Positions 21,866 to 33,837 of a DNA stretch of 64,000 nt are shown here, one piece after another. This stretch comes from Sordaria brevicollis (lineage: Eukaryota; Ascomycota; Sordariomycetes; Sordariales; Sordariaceae): NCBI GenBank assembly GCA_033439795.1, contig JAUTDP010000006.1:1116001-1180000 (forward strand), read 5' to 3'. Under the pieces are notes generated by a model. The model saw nothing but the letters and a program-made list of their open reading frames with translations. It was not told the origin of the DNA and ran no database searches. The translations under genes were made by a program, and so were the position numbers. Each line of letters starts with the position of its first letter. The stretch's first letter is position 1.

Positions 21866-24800
21866 AACAGCACCAGAATTGAGGGGTAGGTTTAATCAGT
21901 AATGACAGGGAGGAATCAAGCTGTTAGGCTATTGATGATGCTAAGTACGCAGTCGGGAAAAAAAGGCTGAAATAGGAGAGGAAAGGAGACATTTGAACAA
22001 GTGCATCTGATTTGGCACCATGAGGAAGTTTATCTCACAGATAGATTGACATGAGGGCAGCATCTTCACAATTTTTCCAAGCAATACGTAGTTTCTTTGT
22101 GCGCTCAAGCAAGTTTGGAAGCTATGAACGAAGTGGAAACAATGTAGAGTTAGTAGCTCCTTCCAAGATTACCAACTATCTCGCTCTTTTGCTCATTCCT
22201 GTCGCTTTTGAAACATTTTCATGTTTCCATTTCAAGGAAGGAAGTGTCCCAGCTCAATACGTTCCTCCCTCATCTACCCAACCTCCTTCTGCCTGCATGG
22301 TTTGCCCCGGCCGGTCCTTCCTATATTGACCAGCCTGCTTCAGAGTGACCCGAAGTCACGAAACTTTCTCAACAATCTGCTTCAACAAAACATCCATCTG
22401 CCTTTGACACAAGCTCAAGAAGCTCGGAATGTGCTGCATCACCACTGCTTACACATCGACCGATCATCAAGCAGCATGTGTCAGAGAATGGAGACCGGAC
22501 AGGAAGTGTCTTCCGCAGTTGTGGCCATGAGTTGCTGGGTAAGGTGAGACCGGCCCTCCACGTTCTTCGCCTCCCGATTTTTAACCTCTCGCCACGTTTT
22601 TGCCGGTTTCAGTTCTAGACCAAATATCTGCATTCCACGGAATCTGACCATGGTGATGTATCGTGTTGTTATGCTCTGTCGCTTATGTAGCTCCTTTGAG
22701 ACGGTTATTCCGAACGCTTCGAGGAGAGGACTTCCGTCAGCAGTTGAAAGAATATGCATCGCCGACACGCATTCTCCGTGGTTCTGGTTTTGGAATACCC
22801 GGTATTATTCCGAGCTAATGGTCTCTGCCTGTCGTTGCTCATGCAAAACTCTCCTCACATCTCATCATCCGTCTGTCGAAGCATGCCTGACCAACAAAGG
22901 GCTGAGAGAGGAACGTGAGCGCAACTGTTTGCTCAGCAAGATCACACGAATAATCTGTAGTTCTTCAGAAGAATGTGTTTCTCCGGCTATCGAAGTCCTC
23001 AAATCGGCTTCATTTCGGATACTTCAGACCTGATATATCCAACCGTCCCCTGCCGAGTATCCGGTAATGTGAGCCACTCAACTGTCGGATTTGTCTCGAT
23101 TTGTCTCGACACTTTTCTGTGAGACGAGCCGATGCGACAGAACGGTGATAATTTTACGGAGGAAGACGCGAATGACAGTTAACGGTCGACGTCACCGGGC
23201 AGCTTCTGACTTGCTTTGACTCGTCTGCAAATCCCGACGCTCTCCCGACGTTGCTTTGACATGCCTTGCAGAATGCGAGTAGGAATGGAATTTGGATTTC
23301 TGAAGTAGATGCCATCTGAGTAGGTCCAGGCCACGTAGATCAGTTCTCCGAGAGCCCGCACATTGCTCCTGCTTCGACGAATATCGTGTAGAAATTGGCA
23401 TAATAGTAAAGGTATCCTGCATGCTTGACCAACCGATACAGAGACCTTGACATATTGGATATGTAGTGCTCTACCCTTCCATTAGATACTTGTTTCGTAT
23501 CTGCCATATTACCTTCCCGAGAGTGAAGAACATACAATTACCCCTCTGCCCGCAGGCTGCAAGTTAACTTTGAAGTGTACTCCAGGGACTCATATTGTCA
23601 ATCATCTGCTTTGGACAGAAAATCTAGGTTTCCCTTTCTTCGATCCCAACTTGGTTTCTATTAGTATCTCGCTTGAGACACCTGCCAGTGCCAGTTGAAC
23701 ATCCTGCAGAAGCTTGAGCCGAACGAAGAAACGGAGAAGGTCTCAGAACAGGAAGATTGAAACTCCAGAAAGTCCGTGATGGAAGCCTCTGACTGACACA
23801 TACACACACACACCAACCGAATATAGACAACGGCTATTCGTCCGTCAAAAATGACAGAGCCCAATAAACACAGCAGCGCATTCTCAACCGAGCAAAATCT
23901 TGCTCAGAGAATGGTGTAATCGGATTCCCATCTCTGGTAGGCTCCCCCAAGCCTGAACAGGGAAGCCCCGCTCTGAAGGGTGCAATAAGCCAACGTCAGG
24001 CAGGCAGGCGAGTAACCCAAGGGGAGGAAATCGGTCCAAATGGGTGACTTGCCTCGATGTTCTGCATATTGCCTATTATACGCGGCCTCTCCTCGCTAAA
24101 AAGCCACTCGGCCGCTATGGATGACAAAGTTGGGCAAGGGAAGGGATGTAGTAATCGTTATGATCACAACCAAAAAGCCATCGCCAGAAGGACTCGCACT
24201 TTGAGCCTCCATGGACGCCTTGTGGTGCCTCGAGTCTGTGATAAGGCTTCGGTGGTTAAGCTCATCGTCCACTTGGGCAGCGAGCTGAGACTGCGAGAAA
24301 TTCACCCAAAGTCTCAGAAGCCTTACACATCAAGGCCTACCTTTGAGTGACTTACATCCAGTAACATCGAAATATTCTCGGTGAGCCAGCTTGCTGTGGT
24401 AGGTAGGGCTGACCTCGGTGAGAAATCGCAAGGTACATGTACCTACTGGATCTGCTGGGTTGCCTAAAAGGGATGTTCCGCCTCAATTTCATTGGCGGAA
24501 ACGCATCATAGTAGTAGGGCAATGATCGTTGGATATTGACGATACGCCCAAATTATTCTTTCGTTGTCTGTGCTGACTGCGCCGGTTCGCAGCATTGTAC
24601 GCCGTTCACCGAAACAAATGGCCTTCATCGCGCATGGCTTGACAGCAGACCGAGAGTCAAAAGGGTATTTCAAGTCTCAATCTTTGAGTGGCACTGCTGC
24701 TGAGAACAACTTGATTTTCAGTCATGTGCTGTGCTGGGATTGGAGTTTGTGAGAGGCCGGGCCAAAAGGTGCAGAGGTGAAGAGGAAAGGGGGACCTCAA

Positions 24801-27800
24801 AGAAACCTGTGGTGTCAGCGTCACCTGAGAACTTCGCTGCAGCAACGATGGATGCTCAACGGGATTGCGGTCCAATCCCAGAGCCGCAAAGAATTGCCTA
24901 TTCCTACCCCAGATTAGATTGAATACGGTAACGGGATGCCCGCTCATGTATGCAGAATCCGGCGAAGATGCGTGTGACGGGTAGAGGCGTCCAGGGAATT
25001 TTGCGAACGAGAATACCATGCCCATTACCTGAAGCTTGGCTTTGAAAGATATCCTTCGATTTCCTAGGCAATTTCAGCGTCATCAAATTCCTCAGGATGT
25101 TGTGCTCGAGTATCGTGGTGATACCTCTACGCTTTGCAAAAGTCTGCATTCAAACTTTCTCGGGATTTGAGAGAAGCCCCTGAAGGCGTGCATGACGCCA
25201 GCGATATCGCTTGTATTTCGGGACACCGGGACGTGTTCAACTCGGTGATCACGACAATGTGGATGTGCCATTGGCTCAGCAATTGCACGATTGGGAGCGA
25301 AGAAGAGGTCTTTCGGGGACAGGTGAAATCGAGAACCATTTCGATATCCTGGCAGCTGGGGCCGACGGCATGTGGTTGCTTCCAATCTCAACACCAACCC
25401 ACCTCTTGCTTCCGGGTTGGTGGTTTTGGTCGGGGCCCGATATTGTCGGCGAATGAGATGTTGACACACAGCCAGCGCCGTGATGGTCCGATACGGGCGG
25501 ACCCCACGGCCCTCGCTGGAGCCTGCAGAGCGAACAGTCGGTTCCAAGTGAGGAGAATCGTCGACATGCGCCAAGTCATGAACGGTGGTGTCCAGTAGGG
25601 TCTCCAGTGTGCCGGCCCATGGAAGCTATCGCCATTGAGGCTAGGGGAATTGAGTTGGCTGAACCAAAGTCGAATTTGAGCCGGAAGCTAAACATGCTGA
25701 AACAACAAGGGCTGTGATTTCCCAGGCGATCAGAGGAGCTTTCGTTAAAAAAAAGTTTGAAGCTGGACCGATCTGGACGGAAGCCCTTGTGAAGTTTTTG
25801 CAAAGGTGAGAAGGGCGTCATGGTGGCTCTGACTTTCGGTCTCCCGAGAAGCTGAAAGTGGAGGTGGCCTGGTGGCCTGGTGGCCTTTTGTGGTGGCTCT
25901 CTAGATGGGCCTGGATGGAGGGTGTTGGAGCGGGATAACAGGCGGAAGAATGCAAAACGGCGACTCAATAAACATTGACGCATCTGATATTGAATGGATG
26001 AGGAGAGAGGTGAGGTGGTGGTTGCTGTCGGTAGTCCTTGTTGTCAACCATCTTGCTTCCGGAAAGGGAAGATACCCCACGATCTGTGAGCATCTTCTGT
26101 CCATTCACACGTCTTCACTAGCCTCGCCAAAGAACATGTGCGCCGCCTCACTCTCACAAATGGGAGATGTGCCCTTGTGGCTGGAAGTGTTGCGTTCAAA
26201 ACGGCGCCTGGGCACTTTTGATCTCTTCAGTGAGTGGTCAGAGTGGTTGTAGTTGGGCATCCGGGCATCGACCAGGTTCTTCTCGTTGTGTTCAGCCCTT
26301 GGGCTTCCTTCAGTTCCGGCGGCCATTCTGACTTGTGAGAATTGCTGCCACGTACAGATTACATGCGCCTGCTAGGCGTTCTGTATTCTTCCGACCGCTG
26401 AAGCCGCCGCCCTGATTGGCATCCTTTCAGCATCCTCACGGACTGGGAATAGCGCCGTTTGGTAGCCCCTGTTAATCACCAGCCGGAAAGACCCAGTGTT
26501 TGCCGCGATAGGATTCTGTCAGTCCGTCTTGTTGCGCTGCCCGTGCAGTTATTGTTAGGAGCTGTTTTAGCACGCCAACCACGGAGATGCTAGAGTCCAG
26601 GGCCGATAGTCATCAAGTTTAGGGGACATGAGAAACTCTGGGAAAAGGCATATTGACTGCCAGAGGGTAGCACATTGTTGCTGGCATAATAGTCTTGATT
26701 GAACTGGATGGATTCGATGTGGTAAAAACGCGATGGCCGGCGTTTGGAATCGGCAGGAAGTAATCAGACGTTGGGAGGTTGGCGTCATCCGGCAGGGAAA
26801 TCAAACAAGGTAACAAGGCAGAAAGAGGCCGGCCGCCGAGGTCGTTAGGTCGGAGCCATTCGGTGGCTTGACTGTTGCGGGTTTCGGAATCTGCAAAACG
26901 GCGGGAAAGAAAGTGCTCCAGTATCTTGAAGCAGAACAAACGCGGAATTACGTCGACATGAAGATTGCCCGGGCCGAACATGAGTCTTTTATACACTGCA
27001 GTGCTCAATGGCATGTGCTGGATGATACTCGACGGCAATGGCTCCTGTCGTGGACAACGTCAAGGCAGACAGAGCAGATCAACAAGCGATACGGGACCTT
27101 GTGGACATCGGCCGTTATGGAGTCCGCCGTCTGTCCATGCCACGACCCAGGCGGGATGAAACGCGATGAATGCATCCACTGCCGAAAGTGGTCTGTAGAG
27201 GAGAAACGATCGATCGAAAGATTTTGGCAAACCGTGACTTCTGACAAGTTCCATTTTGACAAGCCTGTTTTGACACCTGACGGGAGCTGATGTAAGACCC
27301 AGCCTGTAAGACACTCAAAGAGTTTTGAAAAGACCTCTGGAAAAAATGGAAAGTGAAAGAGAGAGTGAGCTTTGTCTGACCACCGGCAGAAACACAGCCT
27401 GAACTGGGAGTCAGTTGCTCTTTCCCAATGGGTATCTTCGGGGAAACCCATCAAATGGGGATAGGGAGGGAGGAACGATGCGTCTAGAGATTAGTTGGTA
27501 ACACCTCAGGCAGGAATAACCTCAACTTCCTTCCTCCGAGTGAAATCCAATTGGGGCCAATTGGGAAGGAACTGGTGGTGATAGGAAGTTCTGTAGAGGC
27601 AGCTGCCATCGCATCGCTCGCATCTGGGCGGCATCAACGGAACCTGGAATTTCTTTTTTCTTTTTCGTTCTCCATTGTCTTTTGCTGAGACAGTCGAGTC
27701 TCTCGTGGCCGTGGCGTGTCTCGTTCGTCTCGTCAACTTTGTGTCGAGCTTGTTTCTAGCGTCGTTTCAACAGCCCACTTCGCACGTCGAGAAGCCATCA

Positions 27801-27990
27801 AGGTGCCGACAGAGTGCATGTGCGCGGGAAAAGGTGGGATGTTGGCGCACCAAACTGGAACTGACAGATGGAGGCTTGTTGGCACTGGTCGGAACACCGC
27901 GCAGTGGATTCACTCGCTGCTGCCATCGCTTCGTTCTACTGCAAGAATTTGACGCACGACAAAGACCACATGCTGATCTGTCTCTGCCCT
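21866..27990. other. gene-poor stretch, about 6.1 kb
   Basis: No protein family, tRNA or rRNA is recognised on either strand. Open frames up to 160 codons exist (for example on the minus strand at 25,092-25,574), but they have mixed composition, overlap one another in several frames and lack domain character. Base composition is ordinary, with CpA and TpG present, so this is not RIP-mutated repeat. A (CA)n microsatellite lies near 23,800-23,812. It probably contains promoters and possibly noncoding transcripts. Confidence 0.55.
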
Positions 27991-29751
27991 TTTGTTAGTA
28001 ACTCTGCCTTCTATTGCATACAATTACTAACAGACTCCTTTCAGGTCTGGGCACGTCAACCAACCATTTCTCTTTCGCTCCACCACGAGAGAGAAGTGCA
28101 GCTGTGCAGGTTGAGTGCAACCTCGCCGGCGTTCTCTCCTCTTCTCTTCCATCCTGCCGTCCAACATTCTCACGATGGATTCATCCTATTTGTCCTATAT
28201 GTGAGAGGCAGTGCAGACAAGCCAATCAAAACAAAGGTGCTCGAATTGCAACTGGCTGGCCGGTCATTTTCTGACCATTCAGGATGTCCTGATCTGAGTC
28301 TTTTCTGTTTTTTCGGTTGTTAGCAGACGTGCCAGGCCCGACCAGACCATCACCTACTGCGACGACGTCCTTCCGCCGATTGGGTCACTGCTGAATTTGC
28401 CCTCTATCTTTCACTGGATTGCCCTTCTCACACGGCTATTGTCACCACTCGCATAGAGACAGGTCGTTTACCCTGAATAGGGTACAGTCCTTCGACAAGT
28501 CCGAGACCTAGACGGTGGTGTGCTCAATGTCGTCGTCCTCGCCGTCCTCGCCGTCGTACAACCCAGATCCCGTCAAGACAGATGCCGAAAAAGAAGCCCA
28601 GTGTGGCTCGAGAGACAGTCAGAATGAAGGAAAACTCGATCAGAGATATTGGACCTCGATGTTGCAGGCTGTTGTGCGCATGTCTTGGATATGGCGATCC
28701 AGGTACTGCTGTTGTCTTGGCAGTCAGTTGTGAGTCTCTCTCAGCGTCATCACACGGTACAAGTGCACCGACTCTGTGGCTGTACGAGTGTACGGGCAGT
28801 TTGATGGATGCCGTAGCCGGACTTGTTCTCTGGTTGCCTTGGTTGCCCAGTCACTGTTGCAAGAGGGCGATACAGATAGGAGTATTGTTGACATCCCGTC
28901 CTCGTTGCCATGGATCACTGTCATGAGCATGCTCTTTCTTCAGCGTTAGTCTCCGATATCGATGTCCTCCCCGCTTCCACTTCAAACAATTCGCTGTCTG
29001 AGCTGACAAGTCAAGTGCCAGTTCGAAAAGAGCTTCTGACAACAGGACTCTGCCACCAAAAGAGTGGGCGAGACAGACGATGCCAACAGGTCTGCCCATT
29101 CAAAACACATCTCCCCGCGTTTAATGCCCAAACAGGCCTGGTGCGGAAAAAGAGGATGAGAGGATGAGCGAGCAACAAATGGAGCCAAGCGGCAGTTTGT
29201 TACCGAGAACACCGACTACGTATCTCGAGATACCTACGTTTTGGTCTGCACGTTGCAGCCCCGGCTCGTCGTATGCAGCGGAGACTCTGTGAAAGACACT
29301 TGGAGCCATTCCCAGTCGCCAATCCCATCCGGCGCCCCTGCCTCCCACTGCGCTCTCACTGGTCTCTCATGGCTCTTCCACTGACGTCCCCTGTACAATG
29401 GTCCCCCCCTGGCCAAGTCCACCACGCTAGACTTGCTTGTACAGCAAGTCCGACTCTCACCAGTGGACATCGAGAGAATCGGCCCAACCCACAACCCACT
29501 CTGCCCACCCTACCGGCGACCCGTTCTCCCGTCCTTGGGCCCCACGCCCGGAGAGCCATCTCGGAGTCTCTCACGCTGTTCGATATAAGTCTTGGAGCGC
29601 TCCCGTCCCGTCCCACGACCGCCTCTGTTCTGACCCCTCCTCCCCACATCTCCTCTCCTCCATTTTCACACTACCAGACCGCAACGTTGAACGTCCAGTC
29701 TTCTTCACTTCTTCACTTCACAACACATAGCCAGCCCACATATCCACCACC
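27991..29751 (+). ncRNA. candidate spliced leader or noncoding transcript upstream of the 29,752 gene
   Basis: Two textbook fungal introns lie on the + strand. One is 27994-28044 (donor GTTAGT, branch TTACTAAC, acceptor CTTTCAG). The other is 28201-28282 (donor GTGAGA, branch TTCTGACC, acceptor CATTCAG). A third, 28730-28943, is weaker (donor GTGAGT, acceptor CTTTCTTCAG). No extended protein frame joins the exons. The pyrimidine-rich sequence and the same orientation as the next gene suggest a long spliced 5' leader of the gene at 29,752; an independent lncRNA is the alternative. The transcript ends are unknown and the coordinates are approximate. Confidence 0.4.
28175..28292 (+). other. candidate upstream ORF (11 codons) spanning the leader intron
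   Basis: If the intron 28201-28282 is removed, ATG at 28175 reads MDSSYLSYMMS and then TGA at 28290-28292. Such a uORF could lower translation of the downstream gene. It depends on the splice prediction. Confidence 0.25.
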
Positions 29752-31346
29752 ATGTCATCAAGTCATAGAAGACAAGGCTCGAGCCAGAGCACCTCTAGTG
29801 GCCACTCCCACCAGCAGAGCCACGACTCGTTCGAGTCTCACCTCACTCACTCTACCGCCCCTACTTCTCTCTATTCCACCCAGGACCACTACTTCTCAGA
29901 TCACAAGACCATGGGAACATCGACAAGGGCGGATGAAGACCTGTATACTCCTTCTTCTTACTACCACTCGCAGCCCAAGCCATACGTCTACCAAGACGAC
30001 GTCAGCCCGGCTACATCCCTATATCCTCGCTCTTCAGTTGAAACCTACGCTTCTACGACATCTTCATCCCAGGATCTCGACGCCATGGACCTTGACGACG
30101 AATCACCCGTGGAGACCGAGGACGTTAGCATCCCGCCGCTCCCCACGTACCGCCGTGAACTCGTGGAACCCAACGTCCGGGCAACCACTCCTCAGGATTT
30201 CGCCAAGCTCTTTCCGTCGCTCAACCGTCTGTCCATCCGCCATGATGAGTACACGTCGGACGGGAACATGAATCTGCGCATCGACACTGTCGTCACTGGC
30301 CGCAGGAGAACCGTCTACCAACTCTTCCATCTGCGCATGTACGACTTGGCCAAGCGGGAATTTTCTCTCCGCCGGTACTGCCGCGACTCCGGGCGTGAGG
30401 TCTGCAACTCCAAGCGCAAGTACGCCGAGTCATCGGCTTCGGTCAAAGCCAAGTCTAGGGCTACTTCTAAGGATGATGTCAATACCTCCAAGAGCCATCA
30501 CGAGCGTCCGACCTTGAAGCGCTCCATGTCAACAGCTATCAAGACCCTTAGTGCGGCGACCAAGTCCAAGCCCGCCCTTCGACGCACAACAACCTCCGGC
30601 GCTGCTTCTATCTGCTCTAGCCGTCCCAACACCAGCGATTCGTGCTACGGTGGCGACGAACTGTGCCGCCACAGCAACTCATCGCGCACGTCTCTCGCTT
30701 CCAAGGGCAAGGGTCACCGTGCTGCTATTCCTACCAACACCATCAAGCTGGAGTTCAGCAACTACGCTCGTGTTGATGTACATCGCCGTGGTGGTAAGAG
30801 TAATAAGCGGTACGAGTTCGAGTGGTGGGGTCACAACTATGCCTGGAAGCGCTCTGTCGATAAGCAAATGGGTGGTCAGGTCTCATTCCACCTCATCCGT
30901 GACGGAAACACCAGCGCCCCGGTTGCCCACATTGTTCCCGAGACCCGGTCACCTGCTCAGGTTGATGCCGACGAACGTGCTGGCGGATGGGTTCCCCCAT
31001 GCTTCATGTGGATTGCTGATGAGACGATCATTGATGCCGTCACCGATGTCGCCGAGTAAGTACACCCTTTGGAAAGAAAGCCGGACATTCTCTAATCACA
31101 TCTCTTAGTGTTATCATGGCTTCTGGTCTTATGGCTCTTGTCGATGACTGCATCAAGGAGAAGTGGCAGACCTCCAAGAAGGTCCACCGCATCCCCTTGC
31201 CATTGACACACCGAACCGTCAGCCTTCCTAGCATTGACGCCAGCCCACGATCTATCATGCAGCATGTCTTCGGTCGGCGACACTCGCAAACTCAGTCTCA
31301 CCAACCTACTCCCATGCGGCTTGATCAACCCATAGCAGCCTGCTAA
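29752..31346 (+). CDS. conserved filamentous-fungal protein of unknown function, 513 aa
   Basis: Two exons (29752-31055 and 31109-31346) join in frame across a 53-nt intron with donor GTAAGT and acceptor TCTTAG. The first 130 residues are Ser/Thr/Tyr-rich and disordered. A folded region begins near 145 (FAKLFPSLNRLSIRHDEYTS) and contains the strand-rich block TVYQLFHLRMYDLAKREFSL. A basic Ser-rich linker follows. The second folded part (about 325-465) has IKLEFSNYARVDVHRRGGKS, RYEFEWWGHNYAWKRSV and WVPPCFMWIADETIIDAVTD, and ends in a helix crossing the splice junction (VIMASGLMALVDDCIKEKW). I recall no characterised domain that covers these blocks. The intervening linker makes it look like one split domain. 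No signal peptide or transmembrane segment is visible. The start is well supported by the CACCATG context and the long leader. Confidence 0.88.
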
Positions 31347-32516
31347 ACGAAGTCTTTCATCCTTTTACGGTTTTCACCAATCATTTTCCTTGTCACTACC
31401 ACGATAAACTTTGCGATTCACATCGGCTTTCTTTCATTGTTTTACGTTTACGATTTTCTTACGCGTTATGATACTGAACTTTTGGCGTTATCATATCTGA
31501 CTTTTGTTTACGACTCATCATGAAAAGCGGGAGGAACAAGCATTGCATTTATTTCCTTTTTTATGTTTTTATGGCTGAGAAGCGTCTGGAAAACCAGATT
31601 GTCTGCATATGCGCGGTGTTCAATGTACTTCTTCTTTGGCTCGAGTCAGATGACGATAGCGATGTATTGCCATGGGCTGGCTTTTCTTGCTTTTCTCTCT
31701 TACGACGTTATGGTTATGACGTTAGGAATCAGCATCGCATTTTTACCTTCATTCAACACATTTTTAGAGATGGCATTGGCAAACAACCAAAAAAACGAAG
31801 CACGGCTGCTGGTCCACTGCTGCAACGTTTTACCTGGGGGATTTTTGAGAGGGACATAGTATTACTATTACCAACTTTCCAACACCTGCTAAATCACGAT
31901 GGACTGGTTCCCGGATTTGGACGCACTGGATATTCTCTTCTTGTACAACCGCCCGGGCGGTGATATGCTCATTGGGCTGGTCCCCATATGGGCATATTAC
32001 CGTTTCGGCACAAAAATCAGGGGAGGCAAATGTGGAAAGGGAGGAAAGGAGAGGAATGGATGGGGAAGATATGAAAGATCGAAAGAAAGTTAGATTGACG
32101 AGATGTATAGCATGTAGCAGAAATCATCAAAATACGATAATGTCTGATGTCTTAGAAAAGACCCTTTTCGCTTTTCAAACCCGCGTTCCTTCTCTCGACA
32201 TCTCAATCCGCCGACGATGAGCTGGCCAAAAAGTCACGGGAGATGCCAACAGATGAGTGGTCAAAACTTACTCGCCGCTAATCTGATCAATCCAGCCAGG
32301 TCTAGAACACGCACAAATCAGGCAGGATTCAGCATCGGGGCAAACTGTTATCCCACAGATATTCGAAGTTTGCCTATCGTCCGTCATATCAGCGGAGAGA
32401 GCCGCGAACAGATGGGCAAAATCCTTGGGTTTGCAAAAACTCGGTGTGAGCCGGTGAGATCTACAGCTGAAAACTTTGGTACACTAAGACTCAAGTGACG
32501 TGAAGGGATTTTCAGT

Positions 32517-32570
32517 CATCCATCCATCCATCCAGCCAGCCAGCCCAGCAGGCAGTCAGACAGGCAGGTT
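32517..32570. repeat. tetranucleotide-type low-complexity tract
   Basis: CATCCATCCATCCATCC runs into CAGCCAGCCAGCC and then degenerate CAGG/CAGTCAGA units. Confidence 0.8.
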
Positions 32571-32668
32571 CAGCACGGTAGGAAGGCGGTGGCCCGGATG
32601 ACGGAAGTCTACGGAGGAAGGAAGGTGCAGCTGTGGGCTTGAAACACTAGTGCGAAAGATGAAGATGC

Positions 32669-32696
32669 AAAAAAAAAAAAAAAAAAAAAAAAAAAA
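32669..32696 (+). repeat. A28 homopolymer
   Basis: Twenty-eight consecutive A. No retroelement body or flanking duplication was found to make it a poly(A) tail, so it is listed as a simple repeat. Its length is likely to vary between strains and reads. Confidence 0.9.
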
Positions 32697-33809
32697 TGAA
32701 GAGGTGAAAGGAAAATAAAGTGGAAAGAGGGTACGGCCCGTTCGTGCCCGGCCGCTCTTGCCCGCTGTTACGAACCCGGGAGCGGTACCCATAATCAACG
32801 TTTGTGGACAACAACACCTGGGTACGGAAAGAGCGAATCATTCAGAACTTCGCGCTCGGTTAGATACCAGGGCAGTTACCAAAAAAAGTGTTGAAAAGAT
32901 CGCCATGTCCATCTCGTCACGTTTAACTAATACCATTCGTCGGCACCGTCGGTGACCGTTGTAATTGTTGACCATTTGACTGTTGAACTTTTGACTGGTG
33001 GGTTGGTTGACCAGTTGACTTACACGGGACTGTGACTGGACTCAACCACTCACCGCCCGATGATCATCACCCTCTCAGCCAAGCATTTTTCAAGGTATTC
33101 GAAGCAAGTCCAAGCATAGGTATCCAAACAAGGGTGGCTTGGGGATGTCATTGCACAGCTTCCCACTGCGTGCCTAGGCATTTTCATCCCATGACAAGAA
33201 AACATATAGCCAGGTGATGCGAAGTGATTGACATGAGTTTTTGCTGGGCAAGGCTGAGTGAGTTTCGAACATACGTAAATATTGTCGTCGCTGGGTCAAG
33301 TCGCATTGTCGTCGTAAGATAGCAACAGTATCAACCGCAACCTAACTCATACGGTTTGCCGGTATGTCGGTACGTCTATATGCTGGTATCCTTCATGGTT
33401 CACAAAAAAAAAGTGAAGAGCTGCGGAAGAAGACCTTTCGCTACGATCCTACAACATTGCCCATGGGGAAAACAATAAACTAATCCCTGGGGAAACCGGA
33501 GTAAAAGACTACCTCTATGCAATCAATGTATGTACTCCATACGTTTCACGGCATTGGAGAAAAAGGATTGGGCGGTGGCCCATGGTCAAATCCCATTGAT
33601 GTGTTGTTCTTGCCTTCAAATGCACGCCTCTACGCCTCTTTGTGCAGGAATGTGATGAAAAAGGTTTCCGACGAACATGGGGGTAGTCCTTCTTCCGACG
33701 ACAACGACAACGATGAATGGCAGCGACGGAACGACAAACGCAGGGCATGCGTGCTCGCTCGCCCTTCCTGTGATGACGGAACGAACTGAAATCGTGGCAG
33801 ATTTTGGGG

Positions 33810-33837
33810 CTGACCTAACCTGACCTGACCTGACCTG
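33810..33837. repeat. short tandem TGACC repeat
   Basis: CTGACCTAACCTGACCTGAC and further TGACC units in tandem; a shorter copy recurs near 34,060-34,075. Confidence 0.75.

Noticed and set aside
25092..25574. 160-codon minus-strand frame in the gene-poor stretch
   Set aside because: Several frames on both strands are open here, and the product has no domain or repeat structure. Most likely chance.
29273..30271. 332-codon + strand frame overlapping the start of the 29,752 gene
   Set aside because: It is a different frame over the Ser/Thr/Pro-rich coding region, giving a Pro/Thr/Arg-rich low-complexity product. The 29,752 frame has folded blocks and a supported intron.
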